From positions 1 to 64,000 of the forward strand of contig JASJFT010000201.1 in assembly GCA_030770425.1 (NCBI GenBank): a stretch of DNA of 64,000 nt. Direction: 5' to 3'. Source of the DNA: Darksidea phi (taxonomy: Eukaryota > Ascomycota > Dothideomycetes > Pleosporales > Lentitheciaceae). The notes beneath the pieces are model-generated. The model was not told the DNA's origin. It did no database searches and was given only the letters and a program-made list of their open reading frames with translations. Below, piece after piece: positions 13,201 through 22,983 of the stretch (position 1 is the stretch's first letter; every line of letters begins with the position of its first letter). The position numbers and the translations under genes were made by a program.

Positions 13201-15640
13201 AAATAATAATATATATAAGAAACTTTAGAGGGGTAGACTATATAAATAATATTAATATAAAGAAAGAACTAAGAAATCTAGTTAAAAGGTATTCTTAAAA
13301 CTCTACTCGAGGAATACTATATAAGTAGAATAATTAGTTAAGAAAAAAAATATTATTTACTTTAGTAATAAGCTATAGCTTAAAGGATTTAGTAAGACTA
13401 GTCTTTATATATTATAATAATAGATAGGCTATAAATCTAAAAGAATATATACTTAGAAAGTAATTAGTAAGACTAGACTTTTAATTTAAGTATTTATTCT
13501 ATCTATATATTCTAAACTAAAAATCTTAGCTAAGTACTATATAGTCTAAGAGCGATCTAAGTAAGCTATATATACTAGGTAAGAAGTTCTTAAAAAAGCT
13601 TTATAATATCCCCTTCTATAGGGTAATAGATATTATATCTCTACTAATAATATTCCTATTAGAAATATTAGAGCTATAATAATACTAATAATACTTATAA
13701 TTAGTAGTCCTAAGAGGTATACTAGTCGAGGAGTTATACTTAATAAAATAAGCTTTATAAGTAGTAGAGGCTACGAAGTTAATAGATACTAAATAACTAA
13801 TATTACCTAGTCTATACTAGAGGAATTAGTATAAGAAGCTATTAAAAAGATAGTAGAATATATTTAATAGTATTAAAAGTTAAGCTTATATACTATAGCT
13901 ATAACCTAGTATAATTCTACCTTACTACTAGTATTCTTAATTAAATACTTCTACTTAGTCTTATACTAGTTCTAACTAGTATTAATATTAAAAGTATAGA
14001 ACTATATATTCTACTAAACCTCTTTAAGTATATTAGAATCTATATTCTTATTATTACGAGTAGCTTAGACGTTATAATACTAAATATACTTAATAATAAA
14101 GGTAAGAAGATTAAAGTAGTAGTAGAAAGTAAACTTAATCTATATAAATTATTAGTAAAACTATATTAATAGAAAGAAGAAAAGACTAGTATATACTACT
14201 AAGTAGGTCTAATAGTAAGCTTTATACCTACTATAGGTAGTATAGATATTAGTCTTCTAGTACTAGTTACTTAAAGTAATCTAATAGAGCTTAGTTATAT
14301 TAAACTTTTATATAAACTAAAAGAGGTAGTTTATATACTAATAGTATATAAGGGGGAGCTAAAATTCTAGATAGATAAGGAGAGTATAAATATACTTAGA
14401 AAGGGTAGTATTACTATACTAGCTAGTAGAGGTAATTATAATAAGGGGTAAGATCTTAAGAGTATTAAGAAATAAAGTAAAGAAATCTAAAAGTAAATAT
14501 ATCTTCTTATACTTATACTAAAGGAGACCGTTCTATATTTAAGCTAATAGTACCCTAGGTACTTACTAGTAAGAGTCTAAAATATAGAAATAAAGATACC
14601 TAAAGAGATATAATATATAATAATTTATTATCTTTTAAAAAAATATCTATAAAGATATAAACGGAATTTCTCTTACTAAAAGGACTATAGATAAATAAGT
14701 AATTTAATATAATTATAAGTTATAATAGATAATAATTAGTAATTACTAAGTACTACCGGGTTATACTATTATAATAGGTATTAAGACTAAATTAAATAGA
14801 GTTTAGATTAGTTCTAAAGCCTTTATAAAGATATTATAAATAAGTAAAATAACTATAAAGATTATACTTAGTAAATAGCTCTTATATAAAGATAGTAAGT
14901 ATTTACTAAATAAAAGTTACTAAAAATTATCTATAAGAGAAGTAGTAATACTATTACTACTAGTATAAGGATCTATAAGAATATATATAAACTATAAACT
15001 ATAATAGTAATAGATAAAAGTTATAAATATATACTAATAATAAATTAATACTTAAGTTATATATACTTTCTAATTAAACTAATTATATATTATAAGATTA
15101 GAATTAAGAGCTATAAGATTAGAAAGACTATAAAAACCCCTTATTAAGATAGTAGGATATAATATAAATACTAAATACCTAAAAAGTCTTCTCTATAAAA
15201 TTATTTTTTTCTTAAAAATAGGGTTTTTTAAGAGTATAGATACTTAGGTAAACTTTTCTAAAGAAAGTAAAAGAACTAATAGAATATATTATAGTAAATA
15301 ACTCTCTATAAGAGTTAGAATAGTTTTTAGAAAAGAAAAAGATTATATTATATCTACTTCTACTAAAGGACTTTTAGATTATTATTAACCCGGCTATAGT
15401 TATATACCGGACCTTATATAGTCCTACGTTCTATTATTATATCTTCTTAAGAATTTATCTTATCTCTATCTAAATATAATCCCTTTACTATCTTAGTATT
15501 TCTATACCTATCTATCTATACGTACCTTATAATAAATTATTATTTATTTTTAAATTATTTTATTATTTTTATTTTATATATACGTATAACTATTTAATTA
15601 TTAATTTAATTAAACTATAAACTATTTAATAAAAGAGTTA
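13200..15640. other. RIP-degraded tail beyond the plus-strand gypsy pol
   Basis: AT-rich, stop-riddled sequence without a recognisable protein. A G-run at about 14,352-14,356 could be the polypurine tract of the upstream gypsy element, with the 3' LTR following, but this is a guess. The composition changes to normal just after this segment. Confidence 0.5.
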
Positions 15641-15947
15641 AAATAGAAAGTCTAGAAGATCTTTTACTCTCTTATACCCTTCGTTTAAGACGCTAGTTAT
15701 AGTAGCCGCTACGTCTCCCCTTACGACTACTACGACTATAGGGATCTTAGTCGTCGTGGTCGTCGTGGTCGTTGGCGCGACCACGGCGTCCACTACTACC
15801 GTGTCACGTGATGTTGAATCACTGACTAAGCACGGTTCGGTAGACCCGACCGTGTCAGAGCTTGCCCCGCATCCTTCCAATCCCGGGGTTGTAACATACT
15901 ACTGCGGCTAGCGGATTGCTACACCGCAAGGTGTCGAGCTACCGTAA

Positions 15948-16262
15948 CCGCTGACAATCATCAGGGCCAGTGTCAGCAGAGTAGAAGCATCGAACCGACG
16001 TCCCATTTGCCCCAAGCAATTCACTTCCAAAATTGCGCCGAGGAATCACACGGGCACCAACGACACAGCTCTCTGCCGTGCTCACACGTGCCGCAAACGC
16101 GAGCAGAAGTTCTGTAGCCAGAAATCGATGGAGCAACATCGCGACGCACTGTTTCATGGTGCCATGTTCGGCTGCGCCGTGTGCAAGGGGCCTTTTGCAA
16201 GTAAACAGGCTGCGGAACGGCATAAGAAGTCGCTGCATGCATTGAGTGAAACTGTGGAATGA
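15948..16262 (+). pseudogene. C-terminal remnant of a C2H2 zinc-finger protein
   Basis: A frame open from the TAA at 15,945 to a TGA at 16,260-16,262 ends in two zinc-finger-like units. The second is a clean C2H2 finger, CAVCKGPFASKQAAERH plus a further His. The first, around FCSQKSMEQHRDALFH, fits the 'C..F.SQ.S..QH....H' pattern of fungal multi-finger proteins but has an irregular first Cys pair. An internal ATG lies at 16,128. The 5' part is missing because the frame closes at the RIP boundary. Most likely a gene truncated by the repeat block; a short expressed protein is possible. It is in a different frame from the HNH gene, which begins at 16,246 and overlaps its end. Confidence 0.5.
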
Positions 16263-17751
16263 CTGCGCCAAGACGGTAGCCCACTTTAGACCTTCGGGTT
16301 GCTTGGCCAACCCCCATATTCATGTCTCGATCTTTCCTGTCGCAGGGCATCTTGTCACCACCACGCCCATGGTCCAAATCCGCGCACCAGCACCGCCACC
16401 CTCCGCCCTCCACCATCAACAACTGCAGATTCTCTTCCGCCATCCTGGCTATGACGATGGCAACAATGTTCTCTTCAAGCTACATGCCTCTGACACCGAC
16501 GACAATGGGCAGCCTGGCCTCTATGCTCAGCTTGCGCTCGATGCCTGCACCATAATTGCTGGGAATTGCGCCGGTAAGTGTTGGTTGTCGCTACTGCGAG
16601 ACGGAAGCGCCCCCATCGACCCGGCCAGCACGCTGCGCGGACGTAGCTACTACTTCCACCTCGACAGCGCTGATGACGATCCGTATGCTATTGTCCCAAA
16701 CTTCCGCCAGTGGAGCTACCCGCACGACCGCCTTCCCATACATTGGCAGCAGATGGCGCCCAACGTAAATACCGCGTCGTCCGGCATCACTTTTGCACCT
16801 TCCAACCTTACGACCGCCCTGCTCATGCGCGATGGTTCGTGTCGCCTGAGTGGCTGTCGCGAGCAGCTGCAAGTCGCGCACGTCGTGCCTCAGGCCGAGC
16901 TAGACTGGTGGAGGGCCAACGAAATGTCGCGGTACAACACGGGCTCGACATCTACACTCGATGACACGGCCAACGCGCTACTGCTGCGCGCCGATCTGCA
17001 CATCGCTTTTGACAAGCCCCGCATCGCCTTTGTTCCTAAGCCGGCCGGCGACGGCGGCGACATGCGGCTCGTCGCGCACTTGCTCGAGTATTCGCCCGAG
17101 CTCGAGCATCTCTACCACAACCGCGAATTGCACCCTACGGCGGTGGGCGTTGACATGCTGTATGCGCGCTTTGCATGGTCCGTCTTCTCGCTGCTCGACG
17201 CATTTCTCGAGTGCAAGACCGACCGACGCCTCGCCTTGCGCACTTCCGACGCCTGCCTGGCAGATGCTCGTGGCTTCGTAACCGCCGCCAACTGTGAGCT
17301 CTTCTCCGCTGCCGCGGTGAGGAAACGCTCGCAGAGCCCCAAGAAGCGCAAGCCCGAGCGTGACACTGTGCTTGAGCATGACGAACCTCAGGACTCCTTC
17401 GCCTCGAGCCGCCGAAAACGTGAATTTGCTGTTAAAGCTGAGACTCCCTCGCCCGATGCCACTCCAATGAAGTGCGCCCGACGCTATCCGATATCTCCCA
17501 CTCTTCGAACGCCCATTCAATCGCCCGCAGACTCGCTCCTCTCGCCGCTCGATTCCTGGTCGTCTTCCCACCCTCCGACACTGCCGCTCGCACAAGCCTG
17601 GCTCAACGCCGAACGCCAGCGCTCAGACCCTTACTGCACATGGGATAAGGAGCGTGACTGGGCGCGGCACATTTGGGACGGCAAGACGCTGACGGGCGAC
17701 GACGTGGGGCGGTGGTTCGAGGCCTGCGGGTTTGAGGTTAGGGATGTCTGA
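16246..17751 (+). CDS. HNH nuclease-domain protein (HNH_2 type)
   Basis: A single open frame of 501 codons with normal GC-rich codon use, unlike the block to its left. The centre carries an HNH_2-type core: CRLSGCREQLQVAHVVP, then a stretch ending in a DDTANALLLRADLHIAFD segment, i.e. a paired Cys, the first His, Asn and last His of the fold. This family is common in Pezizomycotina as one-per-protein 'HNH nuclease domain' genes of about 400-500 residues; the biological role is unknown, but DNA cleavage is presumed. The C-terminal third (from about residue 350) is basic and Ser/Pro-rich, with KKRK- and RRKR-like stretches that could be nuclear signals. The first ATG is at 16,246, but the ATG at 16,369 (460 residues) is an equally good start because residues 1-41 look unconserved and overlap the zinc-finger remnant. 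Confidence 0.85.
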   Translation: MKLWNDCAKTVAHFRPSGCLANPHIHVSIFPVAGHLVTTTPMVQIRAPAPPPSALHHQQLQILFRHPGYDDGNNVLFKLHASDTDDNGQPGLYAQLALDACTIIAGNCAGKCWLSLLRDGSAPIDPASTLRGRSYYFHLDSADDDPYAIVPNFRQWSYPHDRLPIHWQQMAPNVNTASSGITFAPSNLTTALLMRDGSCRLSGCREQLQVAHVVPQAELDWWRANEMSRYNTGSTSTLDDTANALLLRADLHIAFDKPRIAFVPKPAGDGGDMRLVAHLLEYSPELEHLYHNRELHPTAVGVDMLYARFAWSVFSLLDAFLECKTDRRLALRTSDACLADARGFVTAANCELFSAAAVRKRSQSPKKRKPERDTVLEHDEPQDSFASSRRKREFAVKAETPSPDATPMKCARRYPISPTLRTPIQSPADSLLSPLDSWSSSHPPTLPLAQAWLNAERQRSDPYCTWDKERDWARHIWDGKTLTGDDVGRWFEACGFEVRDV

Positions 17752-17792
17752 TCTCGTATGAAAGGCTGTTACAAGAGGCTGTGGGGTTGTAG

Positions 17793-18018
17793 TTGGTAGA
17801 TCTGCTGCGTACGCTTGACTGCATGCCTCTTGCCATCACCCAAGCTGCTGCCTGCATCAACCGCCGGGCGCGGAGAACGATAGCGGGCTACCTTGACGAG
17901 TTTCGTGAGAACGACAAGCACCGAAAAAGCCTGCTCAACCAGCATGCAGGTGACCACCGCGACACGACAGCGCGTCGAACTCAGTAGTGATAATATAGCA
18001 GATGTCGTTTGAGCAACC
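17793..18018 (+). pseudogene. NB-ARC (STAND/NLR) gene fragment
   Basis: The frame at 17,793 reads LRTLDCMPLAITQAAACI, matching the 'L..LD.LPLAI.QAAA.I' block that closes the NB-ARC domain of fungal NB-ARC/TPR proteins. It continues with YLDEFRENDKHRKSLLNQ, also typical. After a -1 frameshift near 17,965 the homology resumes as SASNSVVII, a stop, then QMSFEQ; the expected residue at the stop is Trp, so TGG became TAG, a RIP-type change. Both sides of this piece lack the rest of the gene (no P-loop, no TPRs here). Clearly a broken fragment. A TPR fragment of the same kind of protein lies at 27.4-27.6 kb on the other strand. Confidence 0.72.
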
Positions 18019-18197
18019 CCAATTTAACCCTGCCTTCCTCAAAGCCTCCGCAGTTAAGGGTCGACGAAGACGAATACATAATTATCTTCATGGCGAGCAC
18101 TTGTCTCAGAGCAAGATGGACCACACAGTGTTGAGTGCATCTGAACCTTTGATGATGGTGTTGCTAAAGTCACTGATCAGCCATGAGTGTGTGAGAA

Positions 18198-18218
18198 GGG
18201 GGGGGTGGGGGGTGGGGG
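18198..18218 (+). other. G-run array (possible G-quadruplex)
   Basis: Three runs of 8, 6 and 5 G separated by single T residues. Such a sequence can form a G-quadruplex. It lies between the NB-ARC fragment and the transposon-derived stretch, and no gene uses it visibly. Confidence 0.5.
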
Positions 18219-18510
18219 CCTTGGAGCGCTCGCTCACCGTATCAACAACAACGATTATAATTGCCACTGTATACACATAGAATCAAATAGAGTACTGTCT
18301 GACTGAGTTGGCCATCTATCGACCGCTGGCTCACTGTCCTAGGTAGCGTTGTTGGTGATTGTAGCCGCAGCTGCGTCCATTGCAGCTTTAACTGCTTCAA
18401 CGTTGACAAAGCGTTCATTTGAATCTGGATCAACGCGCTTTTTTACTTTGTTGATCCTAAGTTGATCGAGTTGGTGTTGCAATCTGATATTGTTGGTATA
18501 ACGTGGTTTA

Positions 18511-18576
18511 TCAGTGAGCGGCGCACCATCAGAGAGCGGCGGGCCCCACCAAAGTCGCGACTATTACAAGACTATT
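18511..18576 (+). repeat. Left terminal inverted repeat of inner transposon
   Basis: 66 bp pairing with 20,000-20,065 with mismatches at repeat positions 23, 27, 32 and 59. In the right-hand copy the first 35 bases contain two near-identical TCAGTGAGYGGCGC units, which may be transposase-binding sub-repeats. Confidence 0.9.
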
Positions 18577-18579
18577 ACA

Positions 18580-19440
18580 TTAATGCCCTCACAACGCAAC
18601 GCGCAAAGGACCTATAACAAAGGTACACTATACCTTGCTATCCAAGCTACACAGGCTACAGTACCTGATAGTACAAAACACGCGTCTAAGGTCTTTGACG
18701 TCCTAGAAACAACGCTAAGACGACGACGCAGCGGACGACCCTAACGACGCGAAACTGAGCCTAAATCGAAGAACCTGACAAAGCTAGAGAATTAGGTGAT
18801 AGTTGCGCGTATAAATGAGCTAGACTCACGAAGGATAGACGCCTCGAGGGCTATGGTGCGAGATATGGCCAACGATCTACGCGCTGCGCGTGGTGAAGGA
18901 CCTGTTGGCAAGTGCTGGGTAGATAGGTTCAAGACGCGTACTGATGAGATCAAGCTTCGACGCAGCCGTCCATACGATTGTCAATGAGCCCTAACCGAAG
19001 AAGCACGCGTTATAACGCCCTGGTTCGAGCTGGTAGAGAGCACAAAGGGGTAGTACGGTATTCAGGATGGAGATAGTCACAACTTTGATGAACCTGGCTT
19101 CTTATAACGTCCTGGTACCTAGGCCTGCCTCGCGACTGGGTTATCGAAACAAGTCTTAACGGCTGGACGTCAAATGAGCTTGCTTTGAGGTGGTTAAAGC
19201 ACTGTGACGCGTATACAAAGGCGCGTACTGTAGGCGCGTACCGGCTAATTACTTATTGTAGACGGCCATGAGAGCCACAACAGCCACGAATTCCACAAGT
19301 GCTGCGAGGGACAGAAGATAGTCGTCCTCTGTATGCCTCCACACTCGTTGCACCTGTTGCAGCCGCTTGACGTGGGCTGTTTTAGCCCGTTAAAGCGGGC
19401 CTACAATACTGAGATTGACAGCTGGGCGCTGGTCTAGTCC
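18580..19440 (+). pseudogene. Inner pogo-type transposase, decayed
   Basis: Pieces of a CENP-B/pogo transposase can be followed on the plus strand. A psq-type helix-turn-helix region comes first (GTLYLAIQATQATVPDS near 18,640). A Tc5-type HTH follows, with VGKCWVDRFKTRTDE near 18,920. Then comes a degraded first catalytic Asp region, YGIQDGDSHNFDEPGF near 19,060, with expected form NFDE.GF. The second catalytic block is LIVDGHESH plus CMPPHSLHLLQPLDVGCFSP near 19,260-19,380. Several stops (TAG, TAA, TGA) lie between them. Normal length for the family is about 500-550 residues, so most of the gene is present but dead. Confidence 0.78.
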
Positions 19441-19999
19441 CACATGACCCGGAGCGTGTGCTGTCCAGGCTTAGCGTGGTGCTTCCTACGCCTACACCTT
19501 CACCAGTACAAGACACCCTATTGGGAATCTAAAACACCAGCCAACTACAAGGAAATAGAGGCACAAACAACGTTAGTTCGCAAACGCATACGACAGCACA
19601 GAGAATCAACTGTTTCGCCTCTCCTATAAGCTATTGATTCGCTTGCCAAAGGTATAGCTATTAGCAATTCAGTGTTGCAGACTAGAGAGCTTGCAGGTCT
19701 TCGCAAGGCAATAGAGGCGGCAACAGAGCAGCGCAAGGGTAAGCGAAAGTATGTACGGGCAGAGGAGAGCCTCACAGCAGGCGACGTACTAGATTTAGTA
19801 ACTGAGAAGGAGGGTATGGGGAGGCAGCTAAACAGTCTGCGAAGAGGATGCGCGGGCAGAGGCACTGCGGGCGTTGCGACGAGACTGGCTACAACACTCG
19901 CACCGGCACTGCAGGAATTGTAGATCTATCTGATAGCGACGCTTCTGAATAGTACTATAGGGTACAGAGTATCTACATATCCTGTTGTGGTGCAGATGC

Positions 20000-20065
20000 A
20001 ATAGTCCTGTAATAGTCGCGACTTTGGTGGGGCGCGCCACTCACTGATGGTGCGCCGCTCACTGA
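20000..20065 (-). repeat. Right terminal inverted repeat of inner transposon
   Basis: Inverse complement of 18,511-18,576 with four mismatches; followed by the TA target duplication at 20,066-20,067. Confidence 0.9.
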
Positions 20066-20067
20066 TA

Positions 20068-21419
20068 TACCGCGTTTTAGAGTAGTAGCGCGAGTATTTG
20101 CCTGGGATAGCGCTTTGCCTGCCTTGCTAAGCACTACTCGGGTAGTCCGCGATAGCTGTTCTGATCGCCTAAGCTCTTGTTGGAGCCTGTATAAATCCTG
20201 AGACCGTTGGGGTGTATTAATAACTGGCTCTATACTATAATTTAGTTGCGGGCGAGGTGGTGGAGTCATTGGGCGTGTCAATAACTGCGACGATTGTAGG
20301 ACATGTTCTGGGTTGTATGGAGCAAGGCCGGTAGCTCGCCAACTAGCCCGTATAACTCGCACGGATAAGCTATTCTGTCGAGCTTCGTTGTACAGGTTGA
20401 CAAAGTGTTCTTTTTTAACGGGAGCGGCGTCGCTAACGGCGGCGAGAGCGCGTATCTGTTGATGGTATCTCTTTTTGACCTCACCAAATAGAGATGAGTC
20501 TAGCGACTGTAGAATATGAGAGGAGTGAGCGGGTAAGTAGAGTACATGTATCTTGTTTTGATAACAAGCCCACATGAAGTCTATGTGGGTGTGAGAGCCG
20601 TGTCCGTCGAGTATCAGTAAGCGATTGCGAGGTGGAGTTGACGTGGTTTCTGGAACGTATACGCGACGCAACCACTCTAAACCTATACCGTTGCTTGTCC
20701 AACCGTTGTCTGACGTTGTATAGACCCAGTCCGGTACCGCTCGTGATTGGAACCAGCTTGTTCAGACGTGCTGTCCCTTGAACGCCTCTACTGGGCGGGG
20801 CGCGCGTCCAGTGGCGGATATAGACTCGATAATCATAACCTACTCACGGTTCTCTGCAGACTTAACGTAAGCCTTACTCTTGTGGTTAGATGTAATTACT
20901 CGAGAGTTGTTACATACGCCAAGCGCGATACCAGTCTTATCTGTAATGTATATCCTCGATTTGTATCCCAAGCCGGATTCGGGTCTACTCAAATAGCTCA
21001 AGAAGCGTTCGTATCAGGTGTGGATTGGCTGAGGTAGCCCTCGAGGCTTCAATCGATCGCCCAACGACGGAGTGGACTCGTGGATTGCGGCGGAAGAAGT
21101 GCGGCACCCAGTTGTGCCCGAGCGGATCGTTGTCGCCGTTCATGTAGAGGATTCGATCGCCATTTTTCGAACACGAGTGAGTAGGTTGGTTGAGCGCATA
21201 GATCTTCGTCGTGGATTCAGTTAACAAGAAACTCCTCTTGCTCCGGAGTCAATCGTTGGTATTGGTGATGAGCTGTCGCGTGCGGCGCGCGTGAGGCGAG
21301 GCGGCTTTGCAGCGTCGATCGTGGTATTTCCCAAGCCCGGCAGGCCTCTCGCTGGCTTTGAAAACCCCGGCATTGAGGTCTCGGATAGTGTCTTGGATAG
21401 CAGCTTCGCGATTATCCAT
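20068..21419 (-). pseudogene. Outer pogo-type transposase, main body, decayed
   Basis: Read on the minus strand from the ATG at 21,419: an N-terminal HTH region (MDNREAAIQDTIRDLNAGVF) followed by frameshifts. A Tc5-type HTH follows at 20,985-21,227, with GHNWVPHFFRRNPRVHSVVG. The DDE part begins with IIESISATGRAPRPVEAFKG near 20,800, then TSDNGWTSNGIGLEWL. LLILDGHGSH near 20,610 and LYLPAHSSHILQSLDSSLF follow. Stops occur at former Gln and Arg codons, and small deletions shift the frame near 20,960 and 21,230. The stretch 20,068-20,671 is still open, but it reads straight into the inverted repeat of the inserted element, so its last residues are not native. Confidence 0.8.
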
Positions 21420-21429
21420 TTTGATAACG

Positions 21430-22059
21430 TTGTGGTTGAGTTGTATCGCTTCGGTGGGTGGGTGGTGGGTGGTTGGCGATCGTGTTGAGGTGACCCAAAG
21501 CCCGGGTGGCCGAGAAGCGGGGGGCTGAGCTCACGTTACGCCTATGACTGCTCGTGGTCCCAGCGTGCCAATGCAAGCCGAGATAGCGAGGGAACGCCCA
21601 ACCAGCGCCAACGTATTCCCCGTACTGACCATGGAAGGAACCCTGTCCACGCCATTCCGCTGTCGTATACACAACGATAAGATCGGCAACATCCTACCCC
21701 GCACCTCCATTTCCTTCTCCAACCCGACCACAAGTTGGCCCATTTCAGCGTTTTTCGTATAGTCTATACTTTGTCCTTATCTGTTGCGTACTATGGCGAC
21801 CCGGTCAAGTGCAGATGAGGCGATTTCTAAGTTAATGTCTGATAAGCGAACATCTATCGTATCCAGCGCGAAGATATATATACGTATACTTCGAGTAGTA
21901 AGCCGTCCTATACTTATCCAATTTATACCTCTAGTACTACTAAATAATATCGAAATAGTAACTACTATTCCTCCGTAAAACAAGCTCTGTACCCGGGGAG
22001 ATCGAAGACCTATTATCTAAGTTAATAGTTACATTCCCCGACCGCCCTACTATAGTTAC
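21430..22059. other. No recognisable gene; GC-rich then AT-rich
   Basis: Short frames exist on both strands but none resembles a known family. The right half (from about 21,860) turns AT-rich with RIP-like composition and leads into the relic that ends at 22,366. Confidence 0.4.
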
Positions 22060-22366
22060 TCAACCGTAAACGAAACTTACAACGCCTACCTACGATATCT
22101 TAAATCCTCCTCTCGCGATTTCCGTTAAAGATATATACCTTTACGGGAATTACTAGTATATCGTAGTAAATTCCGGCGATCGGGTTATTATATTCGCATG
22201 GACCAATAACCGTACAGAAGCTATAGCGTATAACCTACGAAATAAATTCGCTAGGCGGATTCTAGTCGACCTTCTAGAAAAAGGTAACTTAGAGCTATTT
22301 ATAGACACCAAATTATGTATAACTACGTCGAATAAGAGTCCTAGTTCTCTTAGTCATATTAAATAG
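22060..22366 (+). pseudogene. RIP-affected coding relic, family unknown
   Basis: One plus-strand frame reads through to a TAG at 22,364-22,366 and contains a convincing protein-like stretch (SGDRVIIFAWTNNRTEAIAY, then RRILVDLLEKGNLELFIDTK). The in-frame stops before it (TAG, TAA) are the kind RIP makes from CAG and CAA. I do not recognise the family. Its end overlaps by 13 bases the 3' end of the BTB gene on the other strand. Confidence 0.35.
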
Positions 22367-22929
22367 CAGCCCCTTATGTTTACATTCTCTTTATGAGTCG
22401 CGCACGAATTCCGAAACCGCTTCTCCCCTGAGTACGAACCATAGAAGCTCTGAACCTCGATGTCCGCATCGCATCTTCTCTGGTTCCGGCCATCGCTCAA
22501 TTCGTATTCAGATAATACCTTAACTTCGATGACAGTTTTGACAGCACTGAGATAACATTTCTTCCTTATCCAGTCGCGCAAGTCATGAAGGAGAAAGTAA
22601 TCTGCTTCCGCTTCAAGTTTGTTGTACAGAGCGTAGTCGAAGCTAGTCTCTTTCGTCCAGAACAGGGGAAACTTTGACGGACGTCGCATAAATTGTAAGA
22701 CATGCTCGAATACGTCTGAATCTGCATCAATGAAGTAGGAGCCATCCTCCTGTCTATCGCTGCAGTCGTTCCATCTAGACAAGAGGTTCTGGAAATACGC
22801 AGAAGTTTGGAGTGTAATTCTCTGTGTTCGATATTTGCGACCAGAGACGTCGAGAATAATGAGGTGAGGAGGAATGACGAGGTTCGATATGGATTGCGAA
22901 CACGATGTTGTTGTCTCAATTGTAGCCAT
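22354..22929 (-). CDS. BTB/POZ domain protein (T1/KCTD-like)
   Basis: An intact single-exon frame of 191 residues. Residues about 28-130 form a BTB domain of the potassium-channel-T1/KCTD type: LIILDVSGRKYRTQRITLQ at its start, a middle containing SYFIDADSDVFEHVLQFMRR, and LEAEADYFLLHDLRDWI at its end. In this family the domain drives oligomerisation and often links substrates to Cullin-3 ligases; fungal members of this size are mostly uncharacterised, so the partner is unknown. The longer upstream frame begins with GTG; the first true ATG at 22,929 is 27 residues before the domain and is the better start. The C-terminal 60 residues are charged and without known motifs. Confidence 0.87.
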   Translation of the reverse strand: MATIETTTSCSQSISNLVIPPHLIILDVSGRKYRTQRITLQTSAYFQNLLSRWNDCSDRQEDGSYFIDADSDVFEHVLQFMRRPSKFPLFWTKETSFDYALYNKLEAEADYFLLHDLRDWIRKKCYLSAVKTVIEVKVLSEYELSDGRNQRRCDADIEVQSFYGSYSGEKRFRNSCATHKENVNIRGCYLI

Positions 22930-22983
22930 GCTGCCACAGACCTCTGTCAGCTGTGATCGTGGTGGTCTCTGAAGTTCACTCAC

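Larger units (their letters stand above)
1..15640. other. RIP-degraded AT-rich block (repeat graveyard)
   Basis: Seen directly: about 15.6 kb in which CA and TG dinucleotides are almost missing on both strands while TA is everywhere, and no long reading frame survives. In decayed coding stretches the stops sit where CAA, CAG, CGA or TGG would be expected, which is the signature of CpA-to-TpA change by fungal repeat-induced point mutation. The change to normal composition is sharp, between about 15,640 and 15,780. Inference: an AT isochore of old transposons, possibly subtelomeric or pericentromeric; no telomere repeat is visible. Confidence 0.93.
18511..20065 (+). mobile_element. Inner Fot1/pogo-type transposon with intact ends (1,555 bp)
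   Basis: The element begins TCAGTGAGCGGCGCACCATC and ends with its inverse. The terminal inverted repeats are about 66 bp long with only four mismatches. It is flanked by TA on both sides (18,509-18,510 and 20,066-20,067), the target duplication of Tc1/mariner-superfamily elements. Inside is a broken plus-strand transposase. The element sits inside the minus-strand transposase of another pogo-type copy. It cannot be autonomous now because its transposase is full of stops, but the ends could still be mobilised in trans. Confidence 0.9.
18250..21419 (-). mobile_element. Outer Fot1/pogo-type transposon, interrupted and decayed
   Basis: A pogo/Fot1-family (Tc1-mariner superfamily) transposase is encoded on the minus strand from an ATG at 21,419 downwards. 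Its reading is split by a second element at 18,511-20,065. Beyond that insertion, at about 18,270-18,508, the minus strand resumes with a charged tail containing QHQLDQLRINKVKKRVDPDS and NERFVNVEAVKAAMDAAAA, as expected of the C-terminus of such transposases. I could not recognise terminal inverted repeats for this outer copy, so its ends are only the limits of recognisable coding sequence. Confidence 0.68.

Noticed and set aside
15638..15880. 80-residue minus-strand frame with Thr/Val repeats
   Set aside because: It arises from a GTC/GTG-type simple repeat at the RIP boundary and has no family resemblance.
22930..22983. N-terminal extension of the BTB protein
   Set aside because: The extension would begin with GTG, and its GTGAGT looks like a splice donor; the ATG at 22,929 is the better start.
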